From: Brachypodius melanocephalos
Taxonomy: Eukaryota > Chordata > Aves > Passeriformes > Pycnonotidae
Assembly (NCBI GenBank): GCA_013398615.1
Contig: VZSR01002395.1
Span: 4,808,345 to 4,872,344, forward strand
Length of the DNA: 64,000 nucleotides
Reading direction: 5' to 3'
The notes under the pieces are model-generated. The model searched no databases. It saw nothing but the letters and a program-made list of their open reading frames with translations, and was not told where the DNA came from. Positions within the stretch are counted from its first letter, which is position 1; every line of letters begins with the position of its first letter. This document shows positions 40,166-50,868 of this stretch, one piece after another. Position numbers and translations under genes: made by a program.

Positions 40166-40691
40166 CAGGATTTGAGCTCACCCCTAAGGCTTCACCACCT
40201 TCCCCAGTGCAGGGTGGCACTGCCACCTCCTCCAGGCGTGAAGGATCTCCCAGTGCTGCCCCTACAGAAATGTTGGAAGCCCCAAATAATTCATCCTCTA
40301 AATCCACCTTCTTCTGCCTCCCAGGGGTCACAGGGTGGGCTGGACAAAAACACTGTACACACAAACCTGGGTGAGAGGGAGGGAAAACAACCAACAGAGG
40401 ATCACATTTCTAGGTATGGGAGAACTCTGTGTGGTTGGTGTCACACTGTGTGTCACAAGAGGGGTTTTCCTGCATTATTATTCTCATTCCACATTATTTT
40501 TAATGATAAGGAACTTCCCTGCTTTATAAAGAATCCAAAATTAAAGGCAGCAAAGGCTCATCCCGTGCACTGTCAGTCTTGGGAGCTGCCCCACACCATC
40601 AAGTCGTTCTACATCTCTTCACAAAAAAACCGAAAATAGCCCACAAATTATCAAAATCAAACCGTCTGAAAACAGCAGGTGACAAATATAG

Positions 40692-40697
40692 TTTTAT
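40692..40697 (-). terminator. Candidate distal polyadenylation signal
   Basis: AATAAA is present on the gene strand and is followed by T-rich sequence. It is one of several candidates for the PLA2G4A transcript end and was chosen because nothing transcript-like lies beyond it. Confidence 0.3.
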
Positions 40698-41024
40698 TTT
40701 TTTATCATCTGGTAACACTGTGATAATATAAACGGTATAAAGCATGATAAAACTCTTCCATGAAATAGAGTAGGCACATATTATAAAATAAAAAATACAA
40801 ATATTACATTACCAAAAGGAAAGACAACATTTAAAAGAAAATATTACAATAATATAATGGTACCAGTTCCTTTCTGTATTCCAGAATTTATGGAAAATGT
40901 TTAAATTATGCAGCACTAAGATAAGTTACTTTTATTTTCTCTCTTGATTTTAAACATGCACTAACTCAGAAATAAAACCTATTTATCAATACAGGAAATG
41001 TTATTTAACCACAGAACTTTGCAG

Positions 41025-41135
41025 GTAGACTTGGACCAAGCTGGGCTAGTGGGAGGCATCCCTGCCCATGGCAGGGGGTGGAATGAAATCAACTTTAAGG
41101 TCCCTTCCACCCCCAAGCATTCCAGGATTCTTTGG
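41025..41135 (+). mobile_element. CR1 3' end in PLA2G4A 3' UTR
   Basis: It ends with TTTAAGGTCCCTTCCACCCC and then GCATTCCAGGATTCT, the sense CR1 terminus, antisense to PLA2G4A. Confidence 0.8.
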
Positions 41136-41953
41136 TGCAGTGGCTGTTCAAAGAAATTCACTGTAATTATTTTCCTTCCCAGGGATTTACTGACTTTGGC
41201 AATTGAAGTTTTCAGAGGTGCAGCTGCATTTTCTGTGCATTTGCAGAGTTACAGCAATACTGCTTGAGATGGTACTAAAATGACCTCTGTCTCTGCACAG
41301 TCTGTCATTATTCAAAGCACTCAGAATTTCTTTTTAAAACAGCCAGTGAGGCTTCACATTCTTACCTGGGCACGTTTGACCAATCCCCAGCAAACATTGC
41401 CACTGTCCCCTTGCAGAAATGTGTTGTTTTAATCAAATGCAAAATCACTGTCAATTCATGAAGAAACCTTCAGGTCAGAAATACACAAACTCTCAATAAG
41501 TGAACACATGGTTGCCAGTAGCTCAAGAGTTCAAGCAATGTCATTTGAGGATTAAATAAGAAAATATCAGAGGTTTGGTTTTTTGCTGAGTGGTACAGAC
41601 ATTCTCATATAGCACTGAAGTGGATTTAATTATTTTTTTTTTTTATAATTCCATCTTACCCTTCAAGCTACGCCCAGTTTACGTCAATTAAAACTCAATT
41701 AACCCCTCCCAAAAGAAACATTTACAATTTTATGAGAAAACAAAAAAGACACTGAACCCAACGATCTCCAGCCAAGTCCATGATTTTAAAAATTAGAATC
41801 TCAGCCTAGTGAAATGTTTTTATCGTTAAAAGAGCAGTACAAAACACCATTGGGACGTGAACATTCCCGAGAAGACGCCTTCAGGAGCGCAGTGAGGAGC
41901 AGGGATGCTCCACTCCAGTCCTTTTTCCTCAGCTCCCAAGGCAGGGCCAGGCT

Positions 41954-42091
41954 CTAGGTGTGGTTGTTGTTGTTGTTGAGGCTGCTCCTGTTGAAGAACC
42001 TCCTGGCCTCCACGCTGCTGAGGGACACGGAGCAGCGCGAGGGGTTCTGCTTCCTGTACTCGATGCTCTCCACCATGGCCTCCCTGATCAC
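41954..42091 (-). CDS. PLA2G4A: PLA2G4A terminal exon with altered C-terminus
   Basis: This exon encodes 45 codons and a TAG stop. VIREAMVESIEYRKQNPSR and CSVSLSSVEARRFFN match human 707-740, including the Ser727 phosphorylation site (SRCS). After RRFFN the human tail (KEFLSKPKA) is replaced by RSSLNNNNNHT, made by an AAC trinucleotide run immediately before the stop. The acceptor is CTGCAG|. This is the last coding exon. Confidence 0.96.
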   Translation of the reverse strand: MIREAMVESIEYRKQNPSRCSVSLSSVEARRFFNRSSLNNNNNHT

Positions 42092-42916
42092 CTGCAGGGC
42101 ACACAGCCAGCAGCAGAACTCACCTGAGAGCCACTGTGACACACAAACAAACAGCCCCTTCACCCCCCAGCAGCTGCTGCTCCATCACCCAGCTCTGCTC
42201 CATCACCCAGCAAAGGGATCACTGAGTTTTGGTGCAAATGGTGTTTCTTGAGTGGATAAAACACTGATTTTAATGTGGTTAGGGAAGATATCAAGGAGGC
42301 CACTAACACCAAAGAGGTCACACAAAATACACACAATTTAAAAAGCCCCAGTGAAATTCAGAAGGGTAAATCCAAACACTGAGAAAATCCGTATTTCAAG
42401 GCTGTAGAAATTAATTATTATGTTGAGAAAGATCAGATCTTCACTTTTATTTCTTTTGTGCTGATGTAACAAGTTTTCCTCAATATATTGATTAAACCCC
42501 CCTATCTTTATCTGGGATGATCATTACCCCTGTCTCTCCACAGATGCTGGGATCATGATGTCATGTTTTGCCAACTATCAATTACAAATAACTATTACTG
42601 AGTTAGCTAAAAAAGAAATTTCCTTCAGAGAAAATTTCCAGTGTCCTCTTTGTCCAATCAGACAAAAAAATCCCCTGAGAATAAAATCCTGCACATCATG
42701 TTTACATTTTTAGGAGTCCCCTTTGCTCAGTTACCCTGAATGGTCTGGGATGGTAAAATGGCAAAAGCAAGGCAAGAACCCAATGAGAAAATCACACCAA
42801 CACTGAGGCAAACCCCTGTGCCTTCTGTAGGGCAGATTTAGGGATTTGCTGACACCACCCACGTCCCCCTGTAACAATCACACCACCCACGTCCCCCCTT
42901 TAAGCCCCACACTCAC
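42092..42916 (-). other. PLA2G4A last intron
   Basis: This is an 825-base phase-0 intron of unique sequence with no recognised repeat. Confidence 0.75.
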
Positions 42917-43074
42917 ATTCATGTTGTTGAGGGTGTTGAACTCCATGAGGTCGTGGAGCCTCTTGAAAGCCTCGTTGGGATATCGGAAGTTGAAGGTGGA
43001 GAAAGGAGTATCTGGATCATCAAAAATATCAAAGTCTGCAAAATCCTTCTCTTCTTGTGTTTCTCTGGGAATGC
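42917..43074 (-). CDS. PLA2G4A: PLA2G4A exon: residues 654-706
   Basis: This exon completes Gly654 and encodes 52 codons, including IPRETQEEKDFADFDIFDD, PFSTFNFRYPNEAFKRLHD and FNTLNNMN. It belongs to the C-terminal half of the lipase domain, and the acidic FDIFDDP segment is conserved. The acceptor is GTGCAG| and the donor is AAT|GTGAGT, phase 0. Confidence 0.97.
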
Positions 43075-43277
43075 CTGCACAGGACAAATACAAAAAAATC
43101 CATCCAAATGTTAGGGCTGAGGATTTATTACCTCATTTTTAATGACTCCTTTGAATTAATTCCCTAAGGGCTGCAGACAAAGTTTGAGTTGTTTCAGAGG
43201 CGAAACATTCCTGGTGCATGAGCACCAAGTGATTCCAGTGGAACAGGTGGATTCAGCACCAGGAATTGTGAGCTCAC

Positions 43278-43473
43278 CTGGAGCTTTGTACTTCCTGAAG
43301 TCGATGTTGGCCAGCACGAAGTGGATGATGGTTGGACAGTCCTTCTCTGAGGAGGGGTCCTTTGGTTTGAAAACATAGCACTCCTTCATGCCCTCCCTGT
43401 CAAACACGTTGGGGTCTATCTTGGGGAAAGGAAGCTTGTTCATCTTGGCCCACTTTTCAGCCAGAAGGATTTC
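43278..43473 (-). CDS. PLA2G4A: PLA2G4A exon: residues 589-653
   Basis: This exon encodes 65 codons plus one base, matching human 589-653, including LLAEKWAKMNKLPFPKIDP, ECYVFKPKDP and TIIHFVLANIDFRKYKAP. It is the C-terminal part of the lipase core. Small changes against human include an Ile in EILLAEKW and SSEKDC for DMEKDC. The acceptor is TTCCCAG| and the donor is CCAG|GTGAGC. Read-through past the donor would meet a stop within a few dozen codons. Confidence 0.97.
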
Positions 43474-45915
43474 CTGGGAAGAGGAGAAAGACTCGGGTGC
43501 ATAAAAGCTCTCACTGCAAAGTCTGGAGGTTTGCAGAGACAGGATCACACGGGGTGGGTTAATGTAATCCATAAATTAATAAATCTCCAACACAGGAAGG
43601 ACAGGGAGGGAGTCCAGAGGAGGCACCAGGATGAGCACAGGGATGGAGCAGCTCTGCTGGGAGGAAAGGCTGNNNNNNNNNNNNNNNNNNNNNNNNNNNN
43701 NNNNNNNNNNNNNNNNNNNNNNNNNNNNNNNNNNNNNNNNNNNNNNNNNNNNNNNNNNNNNNNNNNNNNNNNACAGAGCTGACAGGAGGGAAAAGCCATC
43801 CATAATTCCACTTTGCAAAGCAGCACCAGTGCTGTGGCAACCCCTGAGAGCTCCCAAACACCGGGCCAGGCATTGATTGTTGTGCTCAGAGCCAAGCCCT
43901 GCACAGCCAGGGAAGAGCTCGGGAAAACAGGCTTCTCCTTCCTCATGACAACCCAGTAAACAAGACAACTGGTAAATAATGACTCAAAAGCATGCAATGA
44001 GGGTGTGTGAGAGGGAGGAGAGGGAAGGTCAAACATCTTTAATCTTGGTTTTCAATGAAATAGGACCCTTCTCTGGACGACTGTTTAGGATACACAGAGA
44101 TGAGGAGATAGTGGGTGTAAAATGGTAAAGCAAGGCTCGAGTCACCGAGTTCAGCTGGCTCATTTCCCCACTGCAGGAAAACATGAGAGGGCTGCCATGG
44201 GCACAGGCCCCCTTCTGAAGGGGCTTTTGCTCTTTGCAGTGCCCCAGTGGGACAGAACTGGTTCCTGTGGCTGTGCTCTGCCCCAGGAGCACCCCTGTGT
44301 GTGCCCCAGCACACACCAACCTACCTGTGCTTCACAAACAATGCACCAGCCCCTTCACAGAGCCTTCTGCAAAACCTCAGGCACCAGCTCATCTTCCCAC
44401 CGTTTTTTATCGTGTTAAGGAATTGTTCTGCCTTTTGAAAATGACAGTTTAACAGAGAAATGACAGTTTGACAGAGAAAAACCTTCAGGATGCCACTTGA
44501 GTGCTAATTAATCTCTCCATGTTCCCCAAAACAACCCAGAAAATTGCAGCTGACAAAGACAGGATGCTAAGGGCAGCAGGGGTGACCATGCACAGCCTTT
44601 TGCATGGACTCCACCTGTGGAATGTTAAAAAAGGGAGGAAAAAGATGTTTCACAGGCAATGGCAGTGCTGTGTCAGCAAATTTAGCTGCTGGGGCAAACA
44701 CTCTTGACAAAAAAAAAAGGAGATACATAATGCAAATAGAATATTAAAGGAAAAAACAAACTCTGGGATTCAGTCACTTAAGGAAAAACAAAGGATCTCA
44801 AGCACTAGGAAGTGTTCTCAGTGCTCTATTACCCCCAAGAGACCTAAAGATTACAGGAATTTCTCCTTTTTATTCTCCTGTAATTTGGCTTTGCAGTTGG
44901 CAGCACTGATCTCAAGCTCATTTTGCTACTGCTGTTATCTTCTAATGTTGTTTGGGGGGTTTTCTCACTCCGTAGCAGCTGAAGGAAAAGAATTCTCTGT
45001 TCTCACTGAAATTTGTCTGTAAAGCAACAAGGAATCCCAGTTGTTTCTCAAACGGGAATGTTTTCTGAGCTCTCTTAAAAATTATTTTAAAAGTCCATTT
45101 GGGTTTGAATTAAATAATGCCTCTCTTCTGAGGATGGCAGAATCATTAACAATGGAAAAGAACTCCAGATGAACCAAATTCTGCCAGGCCCACTAAACCA
45201 CAGCAGGAAGTGAGAAGCTCAGAGCAGTCTCTGAAGTGCTGGCTTTTCTGCAGCAGTTACCAAAATGATCCATGGAAAGGCTTTGGGATCAGCTGGAGCT
45301 GGGTGGATGTGCAGGTTGTAGAGACTGACAGCTCGCCACCCCTGCTGCAGAACCAGCCATGGGCACTCACCCCCTCTCCTCCTGCTGCTCTTTTGCTCTG
45401 GTCTGGATGGATTTAGGAGTCCCACCCCCTTGAACCAGTGCTGGGATTATCCTGGTGAGATGTAAATGAACAGTTAGCCCTGAATCCAAAAGGTTATTTG
45501 TTTAGCAATCCTGAGATGATGCACTTCTGCAAGATGATGACACGGAACCATCCATTTACATCACAGCACACAGAGGAGAGCAGCTGGGCAGGGGGACAGT
45601 ATGGAAGGGAAAATGACTTAATTGTTTAATTCTGACAGAAAATAACACTCTGCAATTGGTGCCAAAGCAAAACTTCCACAAAAACAACTGAGCTCCTGCT
45701 TCAAAGGAATTTCATTATCCCTCTTTGTGCCAGCTGCCTGATGGAAGGCGTGTAAACAGGAACTGAGGCACGGGGCAATACTCTGCCTTGACGTGGAAAG
45801 AAATATTCCAAAGCTGTAGATGCAACAGCACCAAGGCTTTTCTGGGACCATCTGGAATAGAAGTGAGTCACCTTAAACTCCTGAAGCCAGGAAAGGAAGG
45901 GCCTGTGTCACTTAC
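43474..45915 (-). other. PLA2G4A intron with assembly gap
   Basis: This is a phase-0 intron of at least 2.4 kb; its true length is unknown because of the 100-N gap at 43673-43772. The flanking exons are adjacent in the human protein (PPFK then ELLL), so no exon is lost in the gap. A short tandem repeat of ATGACAGTTT lies at about 44440-44480. Confidence 0.8.
43673..43772. other. Assembly gap, 100 N
   Basis: Exactly 100 N bases, the usual placeholder for a gap of unknown size, within a PLA2G4A intron. Confidence 0.99.
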
Positions 45916-46100
45916 TTTGAAAGGAGGGCTGGAGTCACTTGGCCTGGCTGAGAAATCAAAGGAGATGATGAGATCCACACCTCTCTGGGGCCTCAGGATG
46001 AGTGGGTAGGGCAGGTTAAAGGTCAGCCCACTGTCCACAATGTGGATCTTCTTGCTCTTCACATCCAGGGGCTCATAGATCCTCTCAAACTCGTCTGGAT
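45916..46100 (-). CDS. PLA2G4A: PLA2G4A exon: catalytic Asp549
   Basis: This exon completes Asp527 and encodes 61 codons matching human 528-588 almost exactly. DVKSKKI carries the lysines equivalent to 541, 543 and 544 (phosphoinositide contacts). VDSGLTFNLPYP holds catalytic Asp549, the partner of Ser228. RPQRGVD holds Arg566. The acceptor is CACACAG| and the donor is AAA|GTAAGT. The run from ERIYEP to SSPPFK has a single Val-to-Ile change against human. Confidence 0.97.
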
Positions 46101-46394
46101 CTGTGTGGAACACGGGAAGATCAAACCAAGACACCTGAGTTAGGAACTGAGGCTCTGCTGAGCTTCCCAATGTCTCCCTTAGTGCTGGTAAACACCCCAT
46201 GGGTTCAGATGGAACCAAAACTCTCCAAAACTGGAGAATGGGGTGAAAAGCCAGAACTGGAAGGGCCCTCAGGAGGCCAAGGGGAAGAGGCAGACCAAAA
46301 GGGACAAACACCCAGGCTGGAGCCCAGCCCTCCCATCTTCACTTCATCATCCCAAGCAATCAACACACAAAGGAAAAAGTTTATGGGGTGTTAA

Positions 46395-46690
46395 GGGACA
46401 TCTGGGGGTGTCACAGGATGGTCCCAGCCTCTGATCAGTGGTGCCAGTGACAGGATGAGGAGCAATGGCCATGAACTTAAACACAACAAGTTCCACCTCA
46501 CCAGGAGGAAGAGCTTCTTTCCTTGGAGGATGCAGAGCCCAGGGAGGGTGTGGAGTCTCCTTCTCTGGGGACATCCCAAAGCCTCCTGGACGTGCCCCTG
46601 TGTCCCCTGCTCTGGGTGACCCTGCCTGGGCAGGGGCTGCACTGGGTGATCTCCAGAGATCTTCCAGCCCTACCATCCTGTGATCCCCTC
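46395..46690 (+). mobile_element. CR1 3' region, plus sense
   Basis: It contains the ordered CR1 blocks GTTCCACCTCACCAGGAGGA, TGTGGAGTCTCCTTCTCTGG and TGATCTCCAGAGATCTTCCA. Confidence 0.85.
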
Positions 46691-47555
46691 AGTGTCCTAC
46701 AGCCCCTGCCCAAACCTCTTCCCTCAGGTTCCCTCCCACCCCACGTCCTTCCCAGCTCTCCCAAATCTGCCCCAAATCCTCAATGTGGCTCTGCCCTCCT
46801 GTGACACCTGTCTGTGTCTGCTTCTGCTCATTAAATTGGGACCATCAGGTCTTGTTTTCAAACCTGCACCAGACCTAATGACCTCACACTCACCACTGCA
46901 CCAGGAACAAGAAGGAACAGTGACCCAGATCCATAATTCAGGCACTGGACAGAATTCCCCATCAGCCCCTTGCTGCTGTCCCAGTGTGGTACCCACCACT
47001 CCTCTCTCTAAGCCCAACATTCCCTCAGATGCAGCTCAGGAAAAAAACAAATCATTTTCCCAGGTCTCTGGATACCAGAAAATGAAAGTCTCTGGACACT
47101 CTGGACACTACTAAACTATCTCTGCTGTACTTAAAACTTTTCCCCTGACAGTCTTGTCTTGTTCCAGACCTTACAAGTATCTCCAGTGCATGGTTTTGCT
47201 TTTTAACAAAAATCTAATGCTCATATCTGTAGAGGGCAGTGTAATGTAAGGAATGCTGGACAGAAAAATATAATTATTTCTGCTAAAAATGAATTTCCTG
47301 GCACCTACTTATTGACAATGATAATCTGAAAAGAAAAAAAAGAACTGCATCAGCTGTAACAGTGTTTGTGGTGGGAGTGTTTTTACTGCCACACAAACTC
47401 CCTCCCAACACTGAAGAATGAGTTGTTTACAGCCCTCATGACCCTAAAATCCAATTTATCAAAATAATCTTGCTCTATTTTAAAGGAGAAAACGGCTTAA
47501 TGCCGTCAATAAATTTATAACAGCCATATAAATGGGTTTCAGTAATCACAGTCTT

Positions 47556-47640
47556 CACAGAATCCCAGAGCCTGGGACTTGATGATTCAAGGTCTTTCCC
47601 AGCCTTAACAAGCCTGTGGCTCGGTGTTTACCAGCCCAGC
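47556..47640 (-). mobile_element. CR1 tail fragment
   Basis: CACAGAATCCCAGAGCCTGG starts an antisense CR1 terminus, which decays quickly. Confidence 0.5.
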
Positions 47641-49161
47641 TCCACGTTTAGGCAGCTCAGCCCTCTTAATTTCCCAGCAATGGGATACACAAACAGATAT
47701 TTGTTAGGAAATCACCAAGAGGGCAGGTCCTAGAGACCAAATCGACCACAGATGGCAGCTCCAGTGGAAGGAGGGGAGATGAGAAGGGCATTTGCTACTG
47801 ACGTCCATCTACTACAGCTGTTTCCATAAATACTGCAAGAAGGAAGCAGAGATTAGGGGTTATTTTCCCCCATTGTTATGGCCTTGGCATTTTCTCAAGT
47901 TGTTCTGGTGTGTTGTAACATCAAGAAAAGAAACAGAACAACTCTTGAGTTCGCAATGAAATCACTCCTGATGAAGTAAGAAAATGCTTAGCACGGTGTC
48001 CACAAATAGAATCTGTGGAAAAGCAGAGCCAAGGGTTTTACTTCCAGACCAGCTGGGATCTCTGCTGTAGGCACTGCAGAGCCTAAATTCAGCCCTCTGG
48101 AATGACTGGAAGATTGCCTTAGGTCAGCCACAGTTCATCCTCTGCAGAGGGTTTGGGACAACTGGAGATGGAAAGTGTTATTGATATCCTTTTTTATTCT
48201 CTCACTTCTCCTTTGGAGTGTCTGGCAATAAAGGAGAGCAAGTCTCAAAGCAATACAGACTTCTCTCTGCACTCAAGCTGACAGGTAAACTGCCAGTGCT
48301 AGGAATAAATATGCACAGCTTAAATGCACCCAGTGCCACGGTAATCTAAGGATTTCAGTTTTACACCACAGTCTCCTTTCTATCTGCTCCTCAGCTGTGC
48401 CATATATTAGGAAAATTCACAGCATTAAAATGTGGATACACTCATCACACTACTGAATGATTACATTTTATATTAACTACTGACATTTCAAGGGGTTTTT
48501 AACTGTTCTTGACTATAATATTGCCACCACTCACGGCTGTCAGATCTGAGCTGTTACTGCAGGTTTATGAATGTGGCTTTGGCTAACAGCAAAAATCTGC
48601 AGTCATGTCAAACTTTTCCCATTTTAACCCACAGAAGTTTCAGGCAAGCCAAAGTAATTGTGTCAGAGGTGCAGAGTTCTGTCAAACCAGCATTTTATTT
48701 CCATCAAAATCAAATCCCAGGAAGCTGATAGTTGATTCTGAAGACTATCCACGTGTCTTAATTATGCCAAATTGTCATCAACTGTCATCTTTTCCAACCA
48801 TAAATTTCCTACCCACTTTTCTGCCTCTTTTCCAAGTATTATAAATATTAAGACTACCCAGTTGTAAACATCTCTGAGATGACAGAAATATTTAGAAAGT
48901 GGAGTCCAGATGGAAATTACTCTTCAAGCCCTGCAAGGGATTTGTTACATCAACAAATACACATTAGAGCAGGGCTGCTACTTAAGCTTTTAAATGACAT
49001 CAGGTATTTACTGTTGCTCAATGAGCAGTTGGGACAATTTCCTTCCTCTGAATAGGAAATGAGGGCTGAGGAGAATGATGCTGTCACCAGGGATGGTTGC
49101 TAGGGCTGTGCTGGGAGGAACATCCCCTTCAGAGAGGTGTAGCTGTTCTTTGCTTGGTGGA

Positions 49162-49290
49162 TCACAGAATCACAGGATGGGTTGGGTTGGAAGGGACCTT
49201 ACAGCCCACCCAGTGCCACCCCTGCCATGGGCAGGGACACCTTCCACTGTCCCAGGCTGCTCCAAGCCCTGTCCTTGGACACTGCCAGTT
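49162..49290 (-). mobile_element. CR1 3' end fragment
   Basis: ATCACAGAATCACAGGATGG, GGTTGGAAGGGACCTTACAG and GGGACACCTTCCACTGTCCC are antisense CR1. Confidence 0.85.
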
Positions 49291-49599
49291 CCACAAGAAC
49301 ACCAAGGAATTAACTGCCTTTCACTGAGCAGATTGCAGTGAACACTAAGGCAAAGGCTCCAAAATCCTAAGCAAACACAATTGTTCTTCACAGCTACTGT
49401 CCCACACATCACATCCCTCATGGAGCGGGGGAAGACTTTGAACTTCTTTTACAAATTCATATTTTTCTGAAATTCTTATCCTCTATCTGCATTCTTGCTT
49501 AAGCCAACATGAAATGTGGATGCACCTGCACATCAGGGACCCTGGAATGGGAGAGGTTTGTCAGGGGGATTCACACTGGGAAGAACACGGTGTCAGCAA

Positions 49600-49832
49600 T
49601 GTAAGATTCTATCAACTGTGTCAGGCTGGAGATCAGGGAAAGGTTCTTCCCAAGGGTGCTGGGCACTGCCCAGGCTCCCCAGGGAATGGGCACAGCCCCA
49701 GAGCTCCAGGAGGGTTTGGACAATGCTCCCAGGGGTGCACAGGGTGGGATTGTTGGGGTGTCTGGGCAGGGCAAGGAGTTGGACTCCATGATCCTGCTGG
49801 GTCCCTGCCAACATTCACTGATTCTGTGATCC
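49600..49832 (+). mobile_element. CR1 3' region, plus sense
   Basis: GGTTCTTCCCAAGGGTGCTG, then GTTGGACTCCATGATCCTGC, and an end at CTGATTCTGTGATCC. Confidence 0.8.
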
Positions 49833-50280
49833 TACAGGTGAAGAAGTGTGTTGCCTCCAGGGGTTTTTCAAAAGACAAAGACAGCAGATGAGCTACAAAG
49901 GTTTTGCACCAGGGAAGCCCTGCAGGAGAACAAGGAAAGGTTTCATTTCCCACCAGCAGGCTTAGCATCAATAAGAGCCAAGGAACAACCTGGATACCCT
50001 TTGGAGAAGGCCAAGACAGTGAGAAAGTGGATGTAACAAAGGAGTTTGGTCCCCTTCTGCCAAACCCAGAGCTCCTGTCCCTCCAGTGGCTGTCCCACAC
50101 TCTGTGCCAAGGGACAGGGCAGGGAGCAGACAGAGGTCACTGTGTGGTGCCCTTTGAGCCCCCCAGTCCCCACAAAAGTTCTACTGTTGTGACCCTCCTG
50201 ATGTGATGTCACTGCGCTGGGAGCTCGCTGCCTCTGGCTCCACCAACACCCAGCAGCAGCACCAGCGTCCTGGGAACCCA

Positions 50281-50560
50281 CCTGCAGCTCTGAGAACTCA
50301 CCTGCAGCTCTGGGAACCCACCTGCAGCTCTGGGAACCCACCTGCAGCTCTGGGAACCCACCTGCAGCTCTGGGAACTCACCTGCACCTCTGGGAACTCA
50401 CCTGCACCTCTGGGAACTGACCTGCACCTCTGGGAACTGACCTGCACCTCTGAGAACTCACCTGCAGCTCTGGGAACCCACCTGCAGCTCTGAGAATTCA
50501 CCTGCAGCTCTGAGAACTCACCTGCAGCTCTGAGAACTCACCTGCAGCTCTGGGAACCGG
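50281..50560 (-). repeat. 20-bp minisatellite (14 units) of splice-donor-like sequence
   Basis: There are fourteen exact-length 20-base units, on the plus strand of the form CCTGCAGCTCTGGGAACTCA with few substitutions. On the gene strand every unit junction reads CAG|GTGAGT, CAG|GTGGGT or a close variant. The array starts eight bases beyond the genuine donor of the exon ending at 50569, and the real donor context is itself a match to the unit. Confidence 0.95.
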
Positions 50561-50568
50561 GAACTCAC

Positions 50569-50868
50569 CTGCCACTGCCGCCGGCTCGTCCTCCTCCAGG
50601 GACTCCTGTGTGAGCAGCTCTGCCAGAGGGGACAGGGGGTAGCAGCTGTTGAGGTTCAGGCCCAGCATGAAGTTGTGCACCTTGCCAGCGCGGCCCTCGC
50701 GCGTGTTGAACAGGGCGCTGTCCCCCACCAGGGCCATCAGCATGCGCTGCACCCAGCTCTCCTGCCGGCTCTCCTGCCAGCTCTCCTGCCATCTCTCCTG
50801 TCTGCTCTCCTGAAGCTTCTCCCGGCTCTCCTGCAGCTTCTCCCTCTTCGCCTCCGCGCCCTCTGTGC
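50569..50868 (-). CDS. PLA2G4A: PLA2G4A exon: expanded linker, PIP2 site, Ser505
   Basis: This 300-base exon, phase 1 at both ends, has a variable first third and a conserved remainder. The first 36 codons are a repeat-derived linker of REKLQES and WQES/RQES units that replaces 16 human residues (447-462). The conserved part begins at SWVQRMLMALV and continues through NTREGRAGKVHNFMLGLNLN, with the lysine equivalent to PIP2-binding Lys488. PLSP follows, with Ser505, the MAP-kinase activation site, then TQES with the Ser515 equivalent. The acidic tail before the donor is one residue shorter than human. The acceptor is GTGCAG| and the donor is GGCAG|GTGAGT, which runs straight into a minisatellite repeating the same donor sequence. 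Confidence 0.95.
50706..50859 (-). repeat. Coding minisatellite in PLA2G4A linker
   Basis: Read on the gene strand, two 21-base units encode REKLQES and are followed by about four 12-base units based on CGGCAGGAGAGC, encoding RQER, WQES, WQES and RQES. All units are multiples of three, so length changes stay in frame. The core of the array is about 50753-50846. The peptide is rich in Arg, Gln, Glu, Ser and Trp and has no similarity to the human linker. Confidence 0.85.

Larger units (their letters stand above)
37261..40689. other. Non-coding, GC-rich, tandem-repeat-dense block
   Basis: It lies just downstream of PLA2G4A. Apart from the arrays listed separately and the CR1 at 38584-38740, I see no gene. 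Long frames here (up to 329 codons) are repeat-driven. Confidence 0.6.
40690..41953 (-). other. PLA2G4A: Probable PLA2G4A 3' UTR
   Basis: Sequence after the stop is AT-rich, without splice or coding signals. On the gene strand, AATAAA occurs at about 40931-40936 and again at about 40692-40697, with an ATTAAA variant near 41624, so the transcript may end at one or more of these. The region contains a CR1 3' fragment at 41025-41135 in the orientation opposite to the gene. The end is inferred; no transcript evidence is available. Confidence 0.45.
46101..50568 (-). other. PLA2G4A largest intron in window
   Basis: This is a 4.5-kb phase-1 intron. It holds the 20-bp splice-donor minisatellite (50281-50560), a plus-sense CR1 at about 46395-46690, a CR1 tail at about 47556-47640, a minus-sense CR1 at about 49162-49290 and a plus-sense CR1 at about 49600-49832. 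The 47.7-49.0 kb part is AT-rich unique sequence with nothing I recognise. Confidence 0.75.

Noticed and set aside
39030..40374. 267- and 280-codon ORFs on opposite strands
   Set aside because: Both cross the 60-bp repeat or the 23-bp repeat in GC-rich DNA. They resemble no family I know and overlap on opposite strands.
50203..50493. 96-codon plus-strand ORF of LQLWEPTCSSG repeats
   Set aside because: It is the 20-bp intronic minisatellite read in the antisense direction.
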